From NCBI RefSeq assembly GCF_003001675.1, contig NZ_PVYW01000024.1:82771-146770 (forward strand): a DNA stretch of 64,000 nt. The letters are read 5' to 3'. Below the pieces are notes generated by a model. It was not told the DNA's origin, did not search any database, and saw only the letters and a program-made list of their open reading frames with translations. Source of the stretch: Cohnella sp. SGD-V74. Its GTDB lineage: Bacteria; Bacillota; Bacilli; Paenibacillales; Paenibacillaceae. Below are positions 1 through 7,116 of this stretch, one piece after another. The translations under genes were made by a program, and so were the position numbers. The first letter of the stretch is position 1. Each line of letters begins with the position of its first letter.

Positions 1-947
1 ACCGGCCATGGGAAGAAGCCCACATCGTTGATCAGATCGGGTGTCGTGTCTAGAATGGTGCTGAAGGCGCTCGTCAGCACCGGATACATGCCCGCCTTGC
101 CCTCGGAAATGGCTTGCAAGCCGTTCGTGTACGTAGCCGACAAATAGTCGCTGTTCACGTAGCCTTGATCGACCATCTTCTTCATCGTATCGAACGCTTC
201 GATGAAATGGGCAGCGTCCTTGAACGTAGCTTGATTCGTATTGATTTTGTCCAGAATGCCCGGGCTCTGCAACTGATCGTACGAGAAGGCGGCAAGTCCA
301 GGAATTTGCAGCGTCCAGGAATCCTTCGCCGACAGGTAGAGCGGAACCTTGCCGGCCGCTTTCAGCTGCTCGCTGACGGCGAACAATTCGTCGAGCGATT
401 GCGGAATGCTGACGCCCGCTTCCGTAAACGCTTTCTTGTTATACGCGATACCGCCGAATTTCAGCGCCTGTCCCGGCACGCCGTACACTTTGCCGTCCTG
501 TTCTACGTAATAGGGCTTAATGTCGTCCAAAATATTTTGAATGATAGGCATGTCCGACAGATCGATCAGCTTATCCTTCGCCTGCAGGTCGTCTCGCGTC
601 CTCGCGCCCGGGTGATAGCTGATCAAATCCGGAAGATCGTTCGTACCGGCCTTTACTTTGTAGATCTGTTCCATTTGCTCCAGCGGCAGCACCTGAATGT
701 CGAGCTCGACGCCGACCGCTTCGCCGATCGCTTTCATCCACACGTCGCGGCTCGGGCTGTCTCCGCCTACCGCATGAGAGATCGTAACCTTTTTATCCGT
801 GTTCGCCGACCCGGCCGACTCGGAAGAGCCTGCAGACGGCGGCGTGCTTGAGCTGGAAGGACTCGCGTTATTGCCGCCGCATGCGGCGGCGGTGACTAAA
901 GCGGCGGCGGACAATGAGAACAGTGCTGTACGAATGACTTTTGACAT
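1..947 (-). CDS. Sugar ABC transporter substrate-binding lipoprotein (3' end outside window)
   Basis: This gene runs off the left edge, so only about 315 N-terminal residues are visible. It starts with a lipoprotein signal (MSKVIRTALFSLSAAALVTA then AAC), with the lipid-carrying Cys near residue 23, followed by a Ser/Pro-rich linker typical of Gram-positive binding proteins. The rest resembles family 1 extracellular solute-binding proteins for sugars (a kkvtIshavGGd-type opening and a DLPDLISYHPG stretch). The ATG at 945-947 has an AGGGAGGG ribosome site. It is the last visible gene of the cyclase-dehydrogenase operon, so the ligand may be a sugar acid or sugar degraded by those enzymes; that is inference. 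Permease genes would be expected to the left of the window. Confidence 0.85.
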   Translation of the reverse strand, partial: MSKVIRTALFSLSAAALVTAAACGGNNASPSSSSTPPSAGSSESAGSANTDKKVTISHAVGGDSPSRDVWMKAIGEAVGVELDIQVLPLEQMEQIYKVKAGTNDLPDLISYHPGARTRDDLQAKDKLIDLSDMPIIQNILDDIKPYYVEQDGKVYGVPGQALKFGGIAYNKKAFTEAGVSIPQSLDELFAVSEQLKAAGKVPLYLSAKDSWTLQIPGLAAFSYDQLQSPGILDKINTNQATFKDAAHFIEAFDTMKKMVDQGYVNSDYLSATYTNGLQAISEGKAGMYPVLTSAFSTILDTTPDLINDVGFFPWP

Positions 948-986
948 CTTGAAGTACCCTCCCTGATTTCTTTTTATTTTTTGGCG

Positions 987-1742
987 TTACATCGCGAGCA
1001 AGCCGCCGTCGACGTACACCGTAGTTCCGGTGACGTAATCCGAATCCTCGTGAGCCAGGAACACCGCGGTGCCAGCCAGATCTTCCGGCTCTCCCATGCG
1101 GCCCCACGGAATTCTCTTGACCGTCTCTTCTCTCATGCCCGGCTTGGAGAACTCCTCCATGCTGATATCCGTATCGATGACGCCGGCGCCGATCGCGTTG
1201 ACGTTGATCCCGTATTGGGCCAGCTCAAGCGCCATGCACTTGGTCATGATTTTAATGCCGCCTTTGGTCATGGCGTACTGGGTCAAATCGGCCGTGCCGA
1301 CTTCTTCGGAAATAGAGGACATATTGATAATTTTCCCGCCTTTGCCCTGCCGAATCATCTCCTTCGCCGCCCGCTGGCCGCTGAAGAACGTTCCGAACAG
1401 ATTGACGTTCCATATTTTCCTCACCGTCTCCGGTTCGACTTCGATAAAAGGCTGGAATACGGCGATTCCCGCATTGTTCACGACGATGTTGATCTCGCCG
1501 AATTTCTCCAGCGTCTTGTCGTACAGTCGATTGATCTGATCGAGATCGGAAACGTCGCACACGATGCCGATCGCGGATCCGCCTTCCCGGCGGATCGATT
1601 CCGCCACCTCCTCGCACAGCTCCGCGTTCGTGCCCGATACGACCACGTTCGCCCCTTCTCTGCCGTAGCGGACGGCGATTCCTCTGCCGATCCCTCTGGT
1701 GCTGCCCGTCACGATAGCCGTTTTGCCCGCTAACCTGCTCAT
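987..1742 (-). CDS. SDR family NAD(P)-dependent oxidoreductase
   Basis: A 251-residue classical short-chain dehydrogenase. The cofactor motif TGSTRGIGRG is near residue 12, NNAG near residue 90, and the catalytic set is visible as the Ser in NMSSISE followed by the Tyr and Lys of YAMTK. It ends in the family-typical YVTGTTVYVDGG stretch. Length matches the family (about 250). These enzymes interconvert alcohols and ketones in the cytoplasm; the substrate cannot be read from sequence, but the neighbours (another dehydrogenase, a zinc alcohol dehydrogenase and a sugar binding protein) suggest a sugar or sugar acid. Its ATG lies one base after the stop of the upstream alcohol dehydrogenase, so the two are translationally coupled. 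Confidence 0.93.
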   Translation of the reverse strand: MSRLAGKTAIVTGSTRGIGRGIAVRYGREGANVVVSGTNAELCEEVAESIRREGGSAIGIVCDVSDLDQINRLYDKTLEKFGEINIVVNNAGIAVFQPFIEVEPETVRKIWNVNLFGTFFSGQRAAKEMIRQGKGGKIINMSSISEEVGTADLTQYAMTKGGIKIMTKCMALELAQYGINVNAIGAGVIDTDISMEEFSKPGMREETVKRIPWGRMGEPEDLAGTAVFLAHEDSDYVTGTTVYVDGGLLAM

Positions 1743-1743
1743 T

Positions 1744-2763
1744 TTACCTCGCTCCTTCTGAAAGATTTATGATATATTTGCTGAACTTGGCCTTACCGTC
1801 GGCAAGATCCGCGAACACTCCGACCGCATCCTCCAATCCGCATGTCGACGACCAGCCCTCCCCGGTTACCTTGCCTTGAGACAACAATTTGACCGCCTGC
1901 TCGAAATCTTCGTCCGAATACGTGTACGATCCGACGATCGCGATTTCCTGGCGCACGACATGATTCATGGAGAGCAAGGATTGATCCTGTCCCAGTCCTA
2001 CCGCTACGATCGTGCCGCCGGGATTAATGCTCCGGACCGCATCCTCGCGGGTGGATTGAACGCCTACGCAATCGATGATCGTATCCACTCCGCGCGCGCC
2101 GAACAACTTCTCGCGCGCCTTCTCCGCCTGCTCCGGTGTCGCGGTCTCGGCGCCGAGCTGCTTGGCGAAAGCAAGTCTGTCGGGTTGTCTGTCTATCACC
2201 AGCGCGCGATCGGCGCCCATCGTCAACGCCGCTTGCAGTGTCAGCAGCCCGATTGGCCCGGCTCCGTAGATCATCAAATTTTCATACGGCTTCAACCCCA
2301 GCTTGACCGCATGGATGCACACCGCGAGCGGCTCCGCCAAGGAGGCCAGGCTGGAGTCCATTGCCGCAGGTACGGAATACAGATTGGCTGCGGGTACGGC
2401 GACGAATTCCGCGAACGCTCCCGGACGGTGAATTCCGACGATCTGCCGGTTGCGGCAGATGTTCCCCTTGCCGATCCGGCAGCGGTCGCACGTCCCGCAA
2501 GAGACGAGCGGGTTCGCGATGACCTTGCTTCCAATCGCGAATTGGTGTACATCGCTCCCCAAACGAACGATCGATCCACAAAATTCGTGCCCCATCACGA
2601 GGGGAGGTTTTCTAATACTGCTGTGTCCCAAATACCCTTCCAATTCGCTGCCGCAGATCCCGACGGCTTCGACGCGGAGGATCGCCTCGTCCGGTTTCGG
2701 TTCCGGAACGTCTCTCTCCTCGACTGCCAACTGTCTGGCTCCCAGATATACAAGTGATTTCAT
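1744..2763 (-). CDS. Zinc-dependent alcohol dehydrogenase (MDR superfamily, polyol type)
   Basis: A 339-residue medium-chain dehydrogenase. The catalytic zinc ligands appear as Cys in AVGICGSE (about residue 37) and His-Glu in VMGHEFCG (about residue 60). The structural zinc lobe is present as CGTCDRCRIGKGNIC. The Rossmann motif is GAGPIGLL. The pattern fits the threonine/sorbitol/galactitol-phosphate dehydrogenase branch, which oxidises a secondary hydroxyl of a polyol or sugar with NAD(P). It sits 45 bp after the hydroxyacid dehydrogenase and is coupled to the SDR gene that follows, supporting one catabolic operon. The exact substrate is not determinable here. Confidence 0.93.
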   Translation of the reverse strand: MKSLVYLGARQLAVEERDVPEPKPDEAILRVEAVGICGSELEGYLGHSSIRKPPLVMGHEFCGSIVRLGSDVHQFAIGSKVIANPLVSCGTCDRCRIGKGNICRNRQIVGIHRPGAFAEFVAVPAANLYSVPAAMDSSLASLAEPLAVCIHAVKLGLKPYENLMIYGAGPIGLLTLQAALTMGADRALVIDRQPDRLAFAKQLGAETATPEQAEKAREKLFGARGVDTIIDCVGVQSTREDAVRSINPGGTIVAVGLGQDQSLLSMNHVVRQEIAIVGSYTYSDEDFEQAVKLLSQGKVTGEGWSSTCGLEDAVGVFADLADGKAKFSKYIINLSEGAR

Positions 2764-2808
2764 TTGCTGCTTCCAACCTCCGCCGCTTCGGTTACGTTCC
2801 GTTTCAAA

Positions 2809-3780
2809 CTAATCTTTGCCGACTCCGTTCACCACGTGCAGCAGACGCTCCCCGGAAAACAATCTTTTGATTTCGAGCGCCGCATACTCCTGTAGACGAA
2901 GAAGAGAGCTTTCCGAATACCAGGCGCAATGGCTCGTGACGAGGCAATTGTCCAGCTTCAGCAACGGGCTGTCGGAAGCAATCGGCTCCTGCTCCAGCAC
3001 GTCGACCGCAGCCCCCGCGATCTGGCCGCCGCGAAGCGCGGCAATCAAGGCGTCGGTGTCGACCGTTCCTCCGCGTGAGGTATTGACCAGGAAACTTGTC
3101 GGCTTCATCTTGTCGAAGGCCTCCGCGTCCAATATCCGTTTTGTCGCCGGCGTAAGCGGCATGTGGACCGATAAAATATCGCTGCGGGCGAGCAGCGTCT
3201 CCCAATCCACCTTCTCCACGCCCATTTCGGCCATAGCCGACTCGTTGATGTACGGATCGTAGGAAATCGCTTTCAGACCGAACGCCTCCGCTCGCTTCAG
3301 CACCGCTTTCGCGATATTGCCGAATCCGGCCAAGCCGATCGTTTTGTCCTGCAGACCAACAATCGGCCGGCAAGGGGAAATCTCCCATATGCCGTCTCTC
3401 ACCCGTTGCACGACTTGAGGAATTTTGCGAACGATGGCCAACATCAAGGAAAGTGTATGATCGGCCACTTCCTGGACCGCGTAATCGGGAACGTTCACGA
3501 CGGGGATATTTTTGCGTTTGGCCGCTTCGAGATCGACGTTGTCGACGCCGATGCCGTATCTCACGATCACCCGGCATTTCTCGAACGATTCGATCGCTTC
3601 CGCCGTAACCGGCGCCCACTGGGTCAACACGGCGTCCGCATCGCGGCACAGGGCGGCGACCTCGGCTGCCGTCCGGCATTGCCCCTCGGCGAAAGCAAAA
3701 CCCAGCGGCTGCAAAATACTCTTCTCCTGCTCCAAGTCGGGAAATCCGGAATCCGTAACTGCTACCAAGTAGTTGCTCAT
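2809..3780 (-). CDS. D-2-hydroxyacid dehydrogenase, C-terminal-binding-protein-like
   Basis: A 323-residue NAD-dependent D-isomer-specific 2-hydroxyacid dehydrogenase. The Rossmann motif is GLAGFGNIAKAV near residue 150. The catalytic Arg (VNTSRGG), Glu (DVLEQEP) and His (TSHCAWYS) are all visible; the SHCAWYS signature places it near the CtBP-like bacterial branch rather than phosphoglycerate dehydrogenase. It reduces 2-ketoacids or oxidises 2-hydroxyacids in the cytosol, consistent with sugar-acid breakdown. It starts 13 bp after the cyclase-family gene, so they are co-transcribed. The substrate is unknown. Confidence 0.92.
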   Translation of the reverse strand: MSNYLVAVTDSGFPDLEQEKSILQPLGFAFAEGQCRTAAEVAALCRDADAVLTQWAPVTAEAIESFEKCRVIVRYGIGVDNVDLEAAKRKNIPVVNVPDYAVQEVADHTLSLMLAIVRKIPQVVQRVRDGIWEISPCRPIVGLQDKTIGLAGFGNIAKAVLKRAEAFGLKAISYDPYINESAMAEMGVEKVDWETLLARSDILSVHMPLTPATKRILDAEAFDKMKPTSFLVNTSRGGTVDTDALIAALRGGQIAGAAVDVLEQEPIASDSPLLKLDNCLVTSHCAWYSESSLLRLQEYAALEIKRLFSGERLLHVVNGVGKD

Positions 3781-3793
3781 ATTTCCCCTCCGT

Positions 3794-4435
3794 TTATTTC
3801 CGTATCGCCAGCGCTCTTACCGGCGAACCGTCGCGTCCCTTGATCCGCAAGGGAGCCGCCATGAAAAAGAATTCGTCCGCCCCAACGTCGCCCAAGTTCG
3901 CCAACCCTTCCACGATGACGATCTCCGCCTTCAACAAAATTTTGTGAACGGGGTCGAAATCGGTCGGATTCGGCGTCGGGACGTCCATGCCGATCATCGC
4001 GATTTTGCGTTCTGCCAGCCATTGCGCCAGTTCGATCGTCATATAGGGAAAATCGGAAAAATAGTGCTGCTGCGGATATTGCTTGAACCAGTCCGTCCGA
4101 TAGATGAGTCGGGTTCCTTCGCCGATTCGATAGGCTACGGAAGCGAAATCTTCGACCGTGATTTCTTCCTTGGGCTTCTTATGCGACAAATCGACGAGCA
4201 GCGCGTCCCCGATGCACTTGTTCAAATCGAGCTGCTCCACCGTCTTCCCGTCGTCTAGGAAATGGAACGGAGCATCCAGATGAGTGCCTTGATGGGTGCT
4301 CATGACGAGCTGCGAAATGTTATACCCCATGCTGTCGACCGTGTGATGGACGATGACCGCGCATTTCGGATCCAGAGGAAATGTCGGCGCGGCATGGTAA
4401 ATGTCCAACGACAAATCCACGATGTTTCCGTTCAT
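3794..4435 (-). CDS. Cyclase family protein (kynurenine-formamidase-like metal hydrolase)
   Basis: A 213-residue member of the cyclase (PF04199-type) superfamily, recognised by the metal-binding motif STHQGTHLDAPFHFL near residue 50, matching the family pattern HxGTHxDxPxHF. Known members include bacterial kynurenine formamidase and lactone- or amide-opening hydrolases acting on small metabolites. In this operon, upstream of three dehydrogenases, lactone or ring opening of a sugar-derived compound is more plausible than tryptophan degradation, but that is inference. It is the first gene of the operon; the ATG has a good GGGAGG site and the promoter lies about 95-125 bp upstream. Confidence 0.85.
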   Translation of the reverse strand: MNGNIVDLSLDIYHAAPTFPLDPKCAVIVHHTVDSMGYNISQLVMSTHQGTHLDAPFHFLDDGKTVEQLDLNKCIGDALLVDLSHKKPKEEITVEDFASVAYRIGEGTRLIYRTDWFKQYPQQHYFSDFPYMTIELAQWLAERKIAMIGMDVPTPNPTDFDPVHKILLKAEIVIVEGLANLGDVGADEFFFMAAPLRIKGRDGSPVRALAIRK

Positions 4436-4510
4436 AGTTCTCCAACCTCCCGTTAAAAGTTATATCCAATTTCTCAGAAACAAAAAGCGATAAACCCCCG
4501 CCACTCTAAG

Positions 4511-4524
4511 GGTAAGCGTTTGCA
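4511..4524 (-). promoter_or_regulatory. cre-like catabolite repression site
   Basis: On the minus strand this reads TGCAAACGCTTACC, matching the CcpA cre consensus (TGNAANCGNWNNCW) at all but the last position. It begins about 5 bp downstream of the proposed -10 box of the cyclase operon, where CcpA binding would block transcription. Function is inferred from sequence only. Confidence 0.55.
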
Positions 4525-4529
4525 GATCA

Positions 4530-4559
4530 AGATTAACACCGAGAAATTGGTCATGTCAA
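4530..4559 (-). promoter_or_regulatory. Putative promoter of the cyclase-dehydrogenase operon
   Basis: On the minus strand a perfect -35 box TTGACA (4554-4559) is followed after 18 bp by TAATCT (4530-4535), a moderate -10 box. It drives transcription toward the gene starting at 4435 and is followed at once by the cre-like site. Confidence 0.45.
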
Positions 4560-4582
4560 TACGTTATTTTAATTTTAAAGTT

Positions 4583-4601
4583 ATATTAGTATTATCATAT
4601 C
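4583..4601 (-). promoter_or_regulatory. Possible second regulator site in the divergent region
   Basis: The minus strand carries GATATGATAATACTAATAT. It resembles the plus-strand stretch beginning at 4695 (GATAT, three bases, then AATAYTAATRT), which overlaps the palindromic site in the GntR promoter. It sits just upstream of the -35 box of the leftward operon. A shared binding site for the neighbouring GntR-type regulator is a reasonable guess. Confidence 0.35.
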
Positions 4602-4690
4602 AGAAAAAATGGGGGCAAAATCAGCATCTGGATCAATCAACCATCGGTACACTTTCGAAAGTTTTCATTGGGCCGCTCCATAACACCTTC

Positions 4691-4721
4691 TATTGATATA
4701 TCAATATTAATGTTATATACT
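4691..4721 (+). promoter_or_regulatory. GntR-gene promoter overlapped by a perfect palindrome
   Basis: TTGATA (4693-4698) and TATACT (4716-4721) are separated by exactly 17 bp and form a good housekeeping promoter for the gene at 4784. The -35 box lies inside the perfect 16-bp palindrome TATTGATATATCAATA (4691-4706). Such overlap suggests negative autoregulation by the encoded repressor. Confidence 0.55.
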
Positions 4722-4783
4722 TTCATCAAAATCCCGAAAACAGGGATTCGATTTTATCAACGATTCCGGAGTGGATCCAGAAC

Positions 4784-5890
4784 ATGAACGCGAAGAAGCC
4801 CTTATACTCGCAAATTCAGGATTATATTATCGCGCAGATAGAGAGAGGCCTTTGGCCGCCGCACTATCAAATCCCTCCCGAACGGGAAATCGCCGATCAG
4901 TTTCAGGTCAGCAGAATCACGGCGAAACATGCCATGCTCGGTTTGGTGAACGACGGTTTCCTCTACCGGCACCGAGGTAAAGGAACCTTCGTCGCCGATC
5001 GAAACCAAAGCTCCATCCCAACGGAAACCCATCAGACGCCCCTCCTTCCTCTGCAGCACCGCACGAAGATGATCGGTTTCATCATGCCGTGGATGGAGTC
5101 CCACTACTCGTCCATGCTGATTTCCGGCGTCGAGTCCGCATTGACTCAGCTTTCCTATCACTTCGTATTCAAGAGAATCTCAAACCGCGAGGAGGAATCC
5201 AAGGCGATCCACGACTTTCTGAACATCCCAGTGGACGGAATCATTATCGTGGCCAGCCAAGGAGAGCAGCATTTCAACGATGATATCGTCCGCCTCGTAT
5301 TGAACAAGCATCCCGTCGTTCTCGTCGAGAGAACGATGCGCGACATTCGTACCAACGGTGTATTTTGCAATACGAAAGAAATTGGTACGCTTATGGTAGA
5401 TTACCTCATTGAGCGGAATGTCCAATCGATCGGGCTCGTAACCTACCCTCCCTTATACACGATCGGCGTAAGCGATCGGGTAAACGGGTTTCAAACCGCT
5501 CTTGCCCGTAAAGGGAAAGAACCGTTGTCTCCGGGAAGAATCCTCTCGGTATCTACTTCTATACTCGAGCAATCGAGTATGGACGACATCCCTCCGGAAA
5601 TCCTCGAATTTCTGGAGAACAACCGAGATCTTGACGCCATCGCCGCCGTCGATGCGCTGCTGGCCCGTTACGTCGGGAAAGCTTGCGCCGAGCTCGGCCT
5701 GCAGCATGTCCGCATCATTTGCTGCGACCAACCGCTTCTGTACCCGGATTGCGTCTCTCCGCTTGCTTATATCGACCAATCTCCGTTTGAAATGGGTACG
5801 ATCGCGGCGCGAATGATCGTGGATTCCATCGCAAAAGGAACCGAGCCGCGTAAACATATGCTGACGCCGCGACTCGTCGAGCTTTCGTAA
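4784..5890 (+). CDS. GntR-type winged-helix repressor with LacI-like sugar-sensing domain
   Basis: A 368-residue hybrid regulator of the AraR layout. Residues about 1-70 are a GntR winged helix (PLYSQIQDYIIAQIERG, PPEREIADQFQVSRITAKHA, RHRGKGTFV). Residues about 95-368 look like a periplasmic-binding-protein-type effector domain of the LacI family (IGFIMPW, SGVESAL, PVDGIIIVAS, HPVVLVERT, DALLARYVGKACAELG). Such proteins dissociate from DNA when a sugar or derivative binds. It is transcribed away from the cyclase-dehydrogenase-transport operon, with operator-like sequences between them, so it most likely controls that operon and itself. The Shine-Dalgarno spacing for the ATG is rather long (about 12 bp). 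Confidence 0.9.
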   Translation: MNAKKPLYSQIQDYIIAQIERGLWPPHYQIPPEREIADQFQVSRITAKHAMLGLVNDGFLYRHRGKGTFVADRNQSSIPTETHQTPLLPLQHRTKMIGFIMPWMESHYSSMLISGVESALTQLSYHFVFKRISNREEESKAIHDFLNIPVDGIIIVASQGEQHFNDDIVRLVLNKHPVVLVERTMRDIRTNGVFCNTKEIGTLMVDYLIERNVQSIGLVTYPPLYTIGVSDRVNGFQTALARKGKEPLSPGRILSVSTSILEQSSMDDIPPEILEFLENNRDLDAIAAVDALLARYVGKACAELGLQHVRIICCDQPLLYPDCVSPLAYIDQSPFEMGTIAARMIVDSIAKGTEPRKHMLTPRLVELS

Positions 5891-5920
5891 TCGGACAACG
5901 AGCACTTTCTAAATCGCGCA

Positions 5921-5965
5921 AAAAACCGGCGATGCCAGGTGATTGCACCTGACATCGCCGGTTTT
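5921..5965. terminator. Bidirectional terminator between convergent genes
   Basis: An inverted repeat with arms AAAACCGGCGATG and CATCGCCGGTTTT, extended by CAGGTG/CACCTG around a small loop, with A- and T-runs on the two sides. It serves the GntR gene (rightward) and the response regulator gene (leftward), whose 3' ends face each other. Confidence 0.85.
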
Positions 5966-5988
5966 AAGTTGCAAGCATCTTCGCGGCT

Positions 5989-7116
5989 TTAACCGTTCAA
6001 CTCCTCATAATAGCCGGCCAAATCGTCGGACGGGCCGATGCCCAGCTCGCGGTCAAGCAGCCGAACGTAATCGGCATACAGCGCGTTGATTCCGTTCCTG
6101 TCCCCGATTTGCGCGCGCGCCAGCATCAGCAGGCGGACGACCGATTCGTCCAGCGGATTGCGCTGGTTCAGCTTCATAAGCAAGCTTATCGCGGCCGTCG
6201 CGTTGCCCATGGAGAGATAGGCTTCGACAAGTCTTACGGCGAGCGATGCGTACAGCTCCGCGTAACGCTCCGTTTCATGAACGGCCCAGACGTACGCCCT
6301 GTCTCCGAACAGATCGCCGGTATAGGAGCGCTCGATCCGCTGGGCCAGCTCCGCGTTGTCGGGCGTAATCGTACTCAGCCGGTTCGCCTGAGCCTCGAAC
6401 TCCGCGCAATCGATCGCGGAATCGGCCGCCAGCTCGAGCGCGTAGCCGTCGTTCTCGGAGCGCACCGCATCGCGCAAGCCGAGAGGCTCCAATGATTTGC
6501 GCAGCTGGTAGATCGACGTATTCAAGTATTTCAGCGCCTGCTCGTGCTCCATGCCTCCGAAAATATCGGAGATCAGCCGGGAACGCGGAATTCTTCGGCC
6601 CCTGTGGAGCAGCAAATAAGCGAACAGCTCGGCGCATTTGCGAGAGATCCATTTGATGCGACCCGCCGCGTTGCTCACGACGACGTCCCCCAGCAGCGTG
6701 ACGACCGTCTTGTCCGCTTCAAGCGTTGCCGGAGCCTTCTGAGGCAACATCCGATTCTCCGCCTTCAGCGCGCGTTGAACGGTACGTTGAAGACGCTCCT
6801 GCGTAACGGGCTTCACCAAGTAATCCAGCACGGACAGTTCATAAGCATCCAGCGCGTATTCCTTGTGCGACGTGACGAAGACGATCTGCACCGGAGAACC
6901 GGCCGCGTTCATGCCGGCCGCAAAGCTCAGTCCGCTCTCGCCCGGCATGGAGATGTCCACGAAAGCGAGGCCGACGTCCCCGTTCTGCCGCAAATAAGCC
7001 TCCGCCGCTCCCGTATCCGTAAACGCGCCCGCCACCTGAATCTCCGGCAGCTTGGCCAGCATTTTACGCAAAATCAGATGCATCGTCGGTTCATCGTCCA
7101 CCAAAATCGCTTTCAA
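5989..7116 (-). CDS. Response regulator with BTAD-type transcriptional output region
   Basis: A 375-residue regulator. Residues 1-120 are a receiver domain (ILVDDEP, phospho-acceptor Asp in AFVDISMPGESG, VFVTSHKEYALDAYELSVLDYLVKP read in pieces). Residues about 140-230 look like an OmpR-like winged helix (RKCAELFAYLLLH, LISDIFGG, LNTSIYQLRKSLEPLG). The rest is an all-helical bacterial transcriptional activation domain (ERYAELYASLAVRLVEAYLS). This receiver-SARP combination is common in Paenibacillus-type genomes. The start codon lies inside the 3' end of the kinase gene (26-bp overlap), so the pair is co-translated. Target genes are not evident. Confidence 0.88.
   Translation of the reverse strand: MKAILVDDEPTMHLILRKMLAKLPEIQVAGAFTDTGAAEAYLRQNGDVGLAFVDISMPGESGLSFAAGMNAAGSPVQIVFVTSHKEYALDAYELSVLDYLVKPVTQERLQRTVQRALKAENRMLPQKAPATLEADKTVVTLLGDVVVSNAAGRIKWISRKCAELFAYLLLHRGRRIPRSRLISDIFGGMEHEQALKYLNTSIYQLRKSLEPLGLRDAVRSENDGYALELAADSAIDCAEFEAQANRLSTITPDNAELAQRIERSYTGDLFGDRAYVWAVHETERYAELYASLAVRLVEAYLSMGNATAAISLLMKLNQRNPLDESVVRLLMLARAQIGDRNGINALYADYVRLLDRELGIGPSDDLAGYYEELNG

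Noticed and set aside
114..851. A 245-codon plus-strand frame at the left end
   Set aside because: It is antisense to the partial binding-protein gene, which has a lipoprotein signal and ribosome site.
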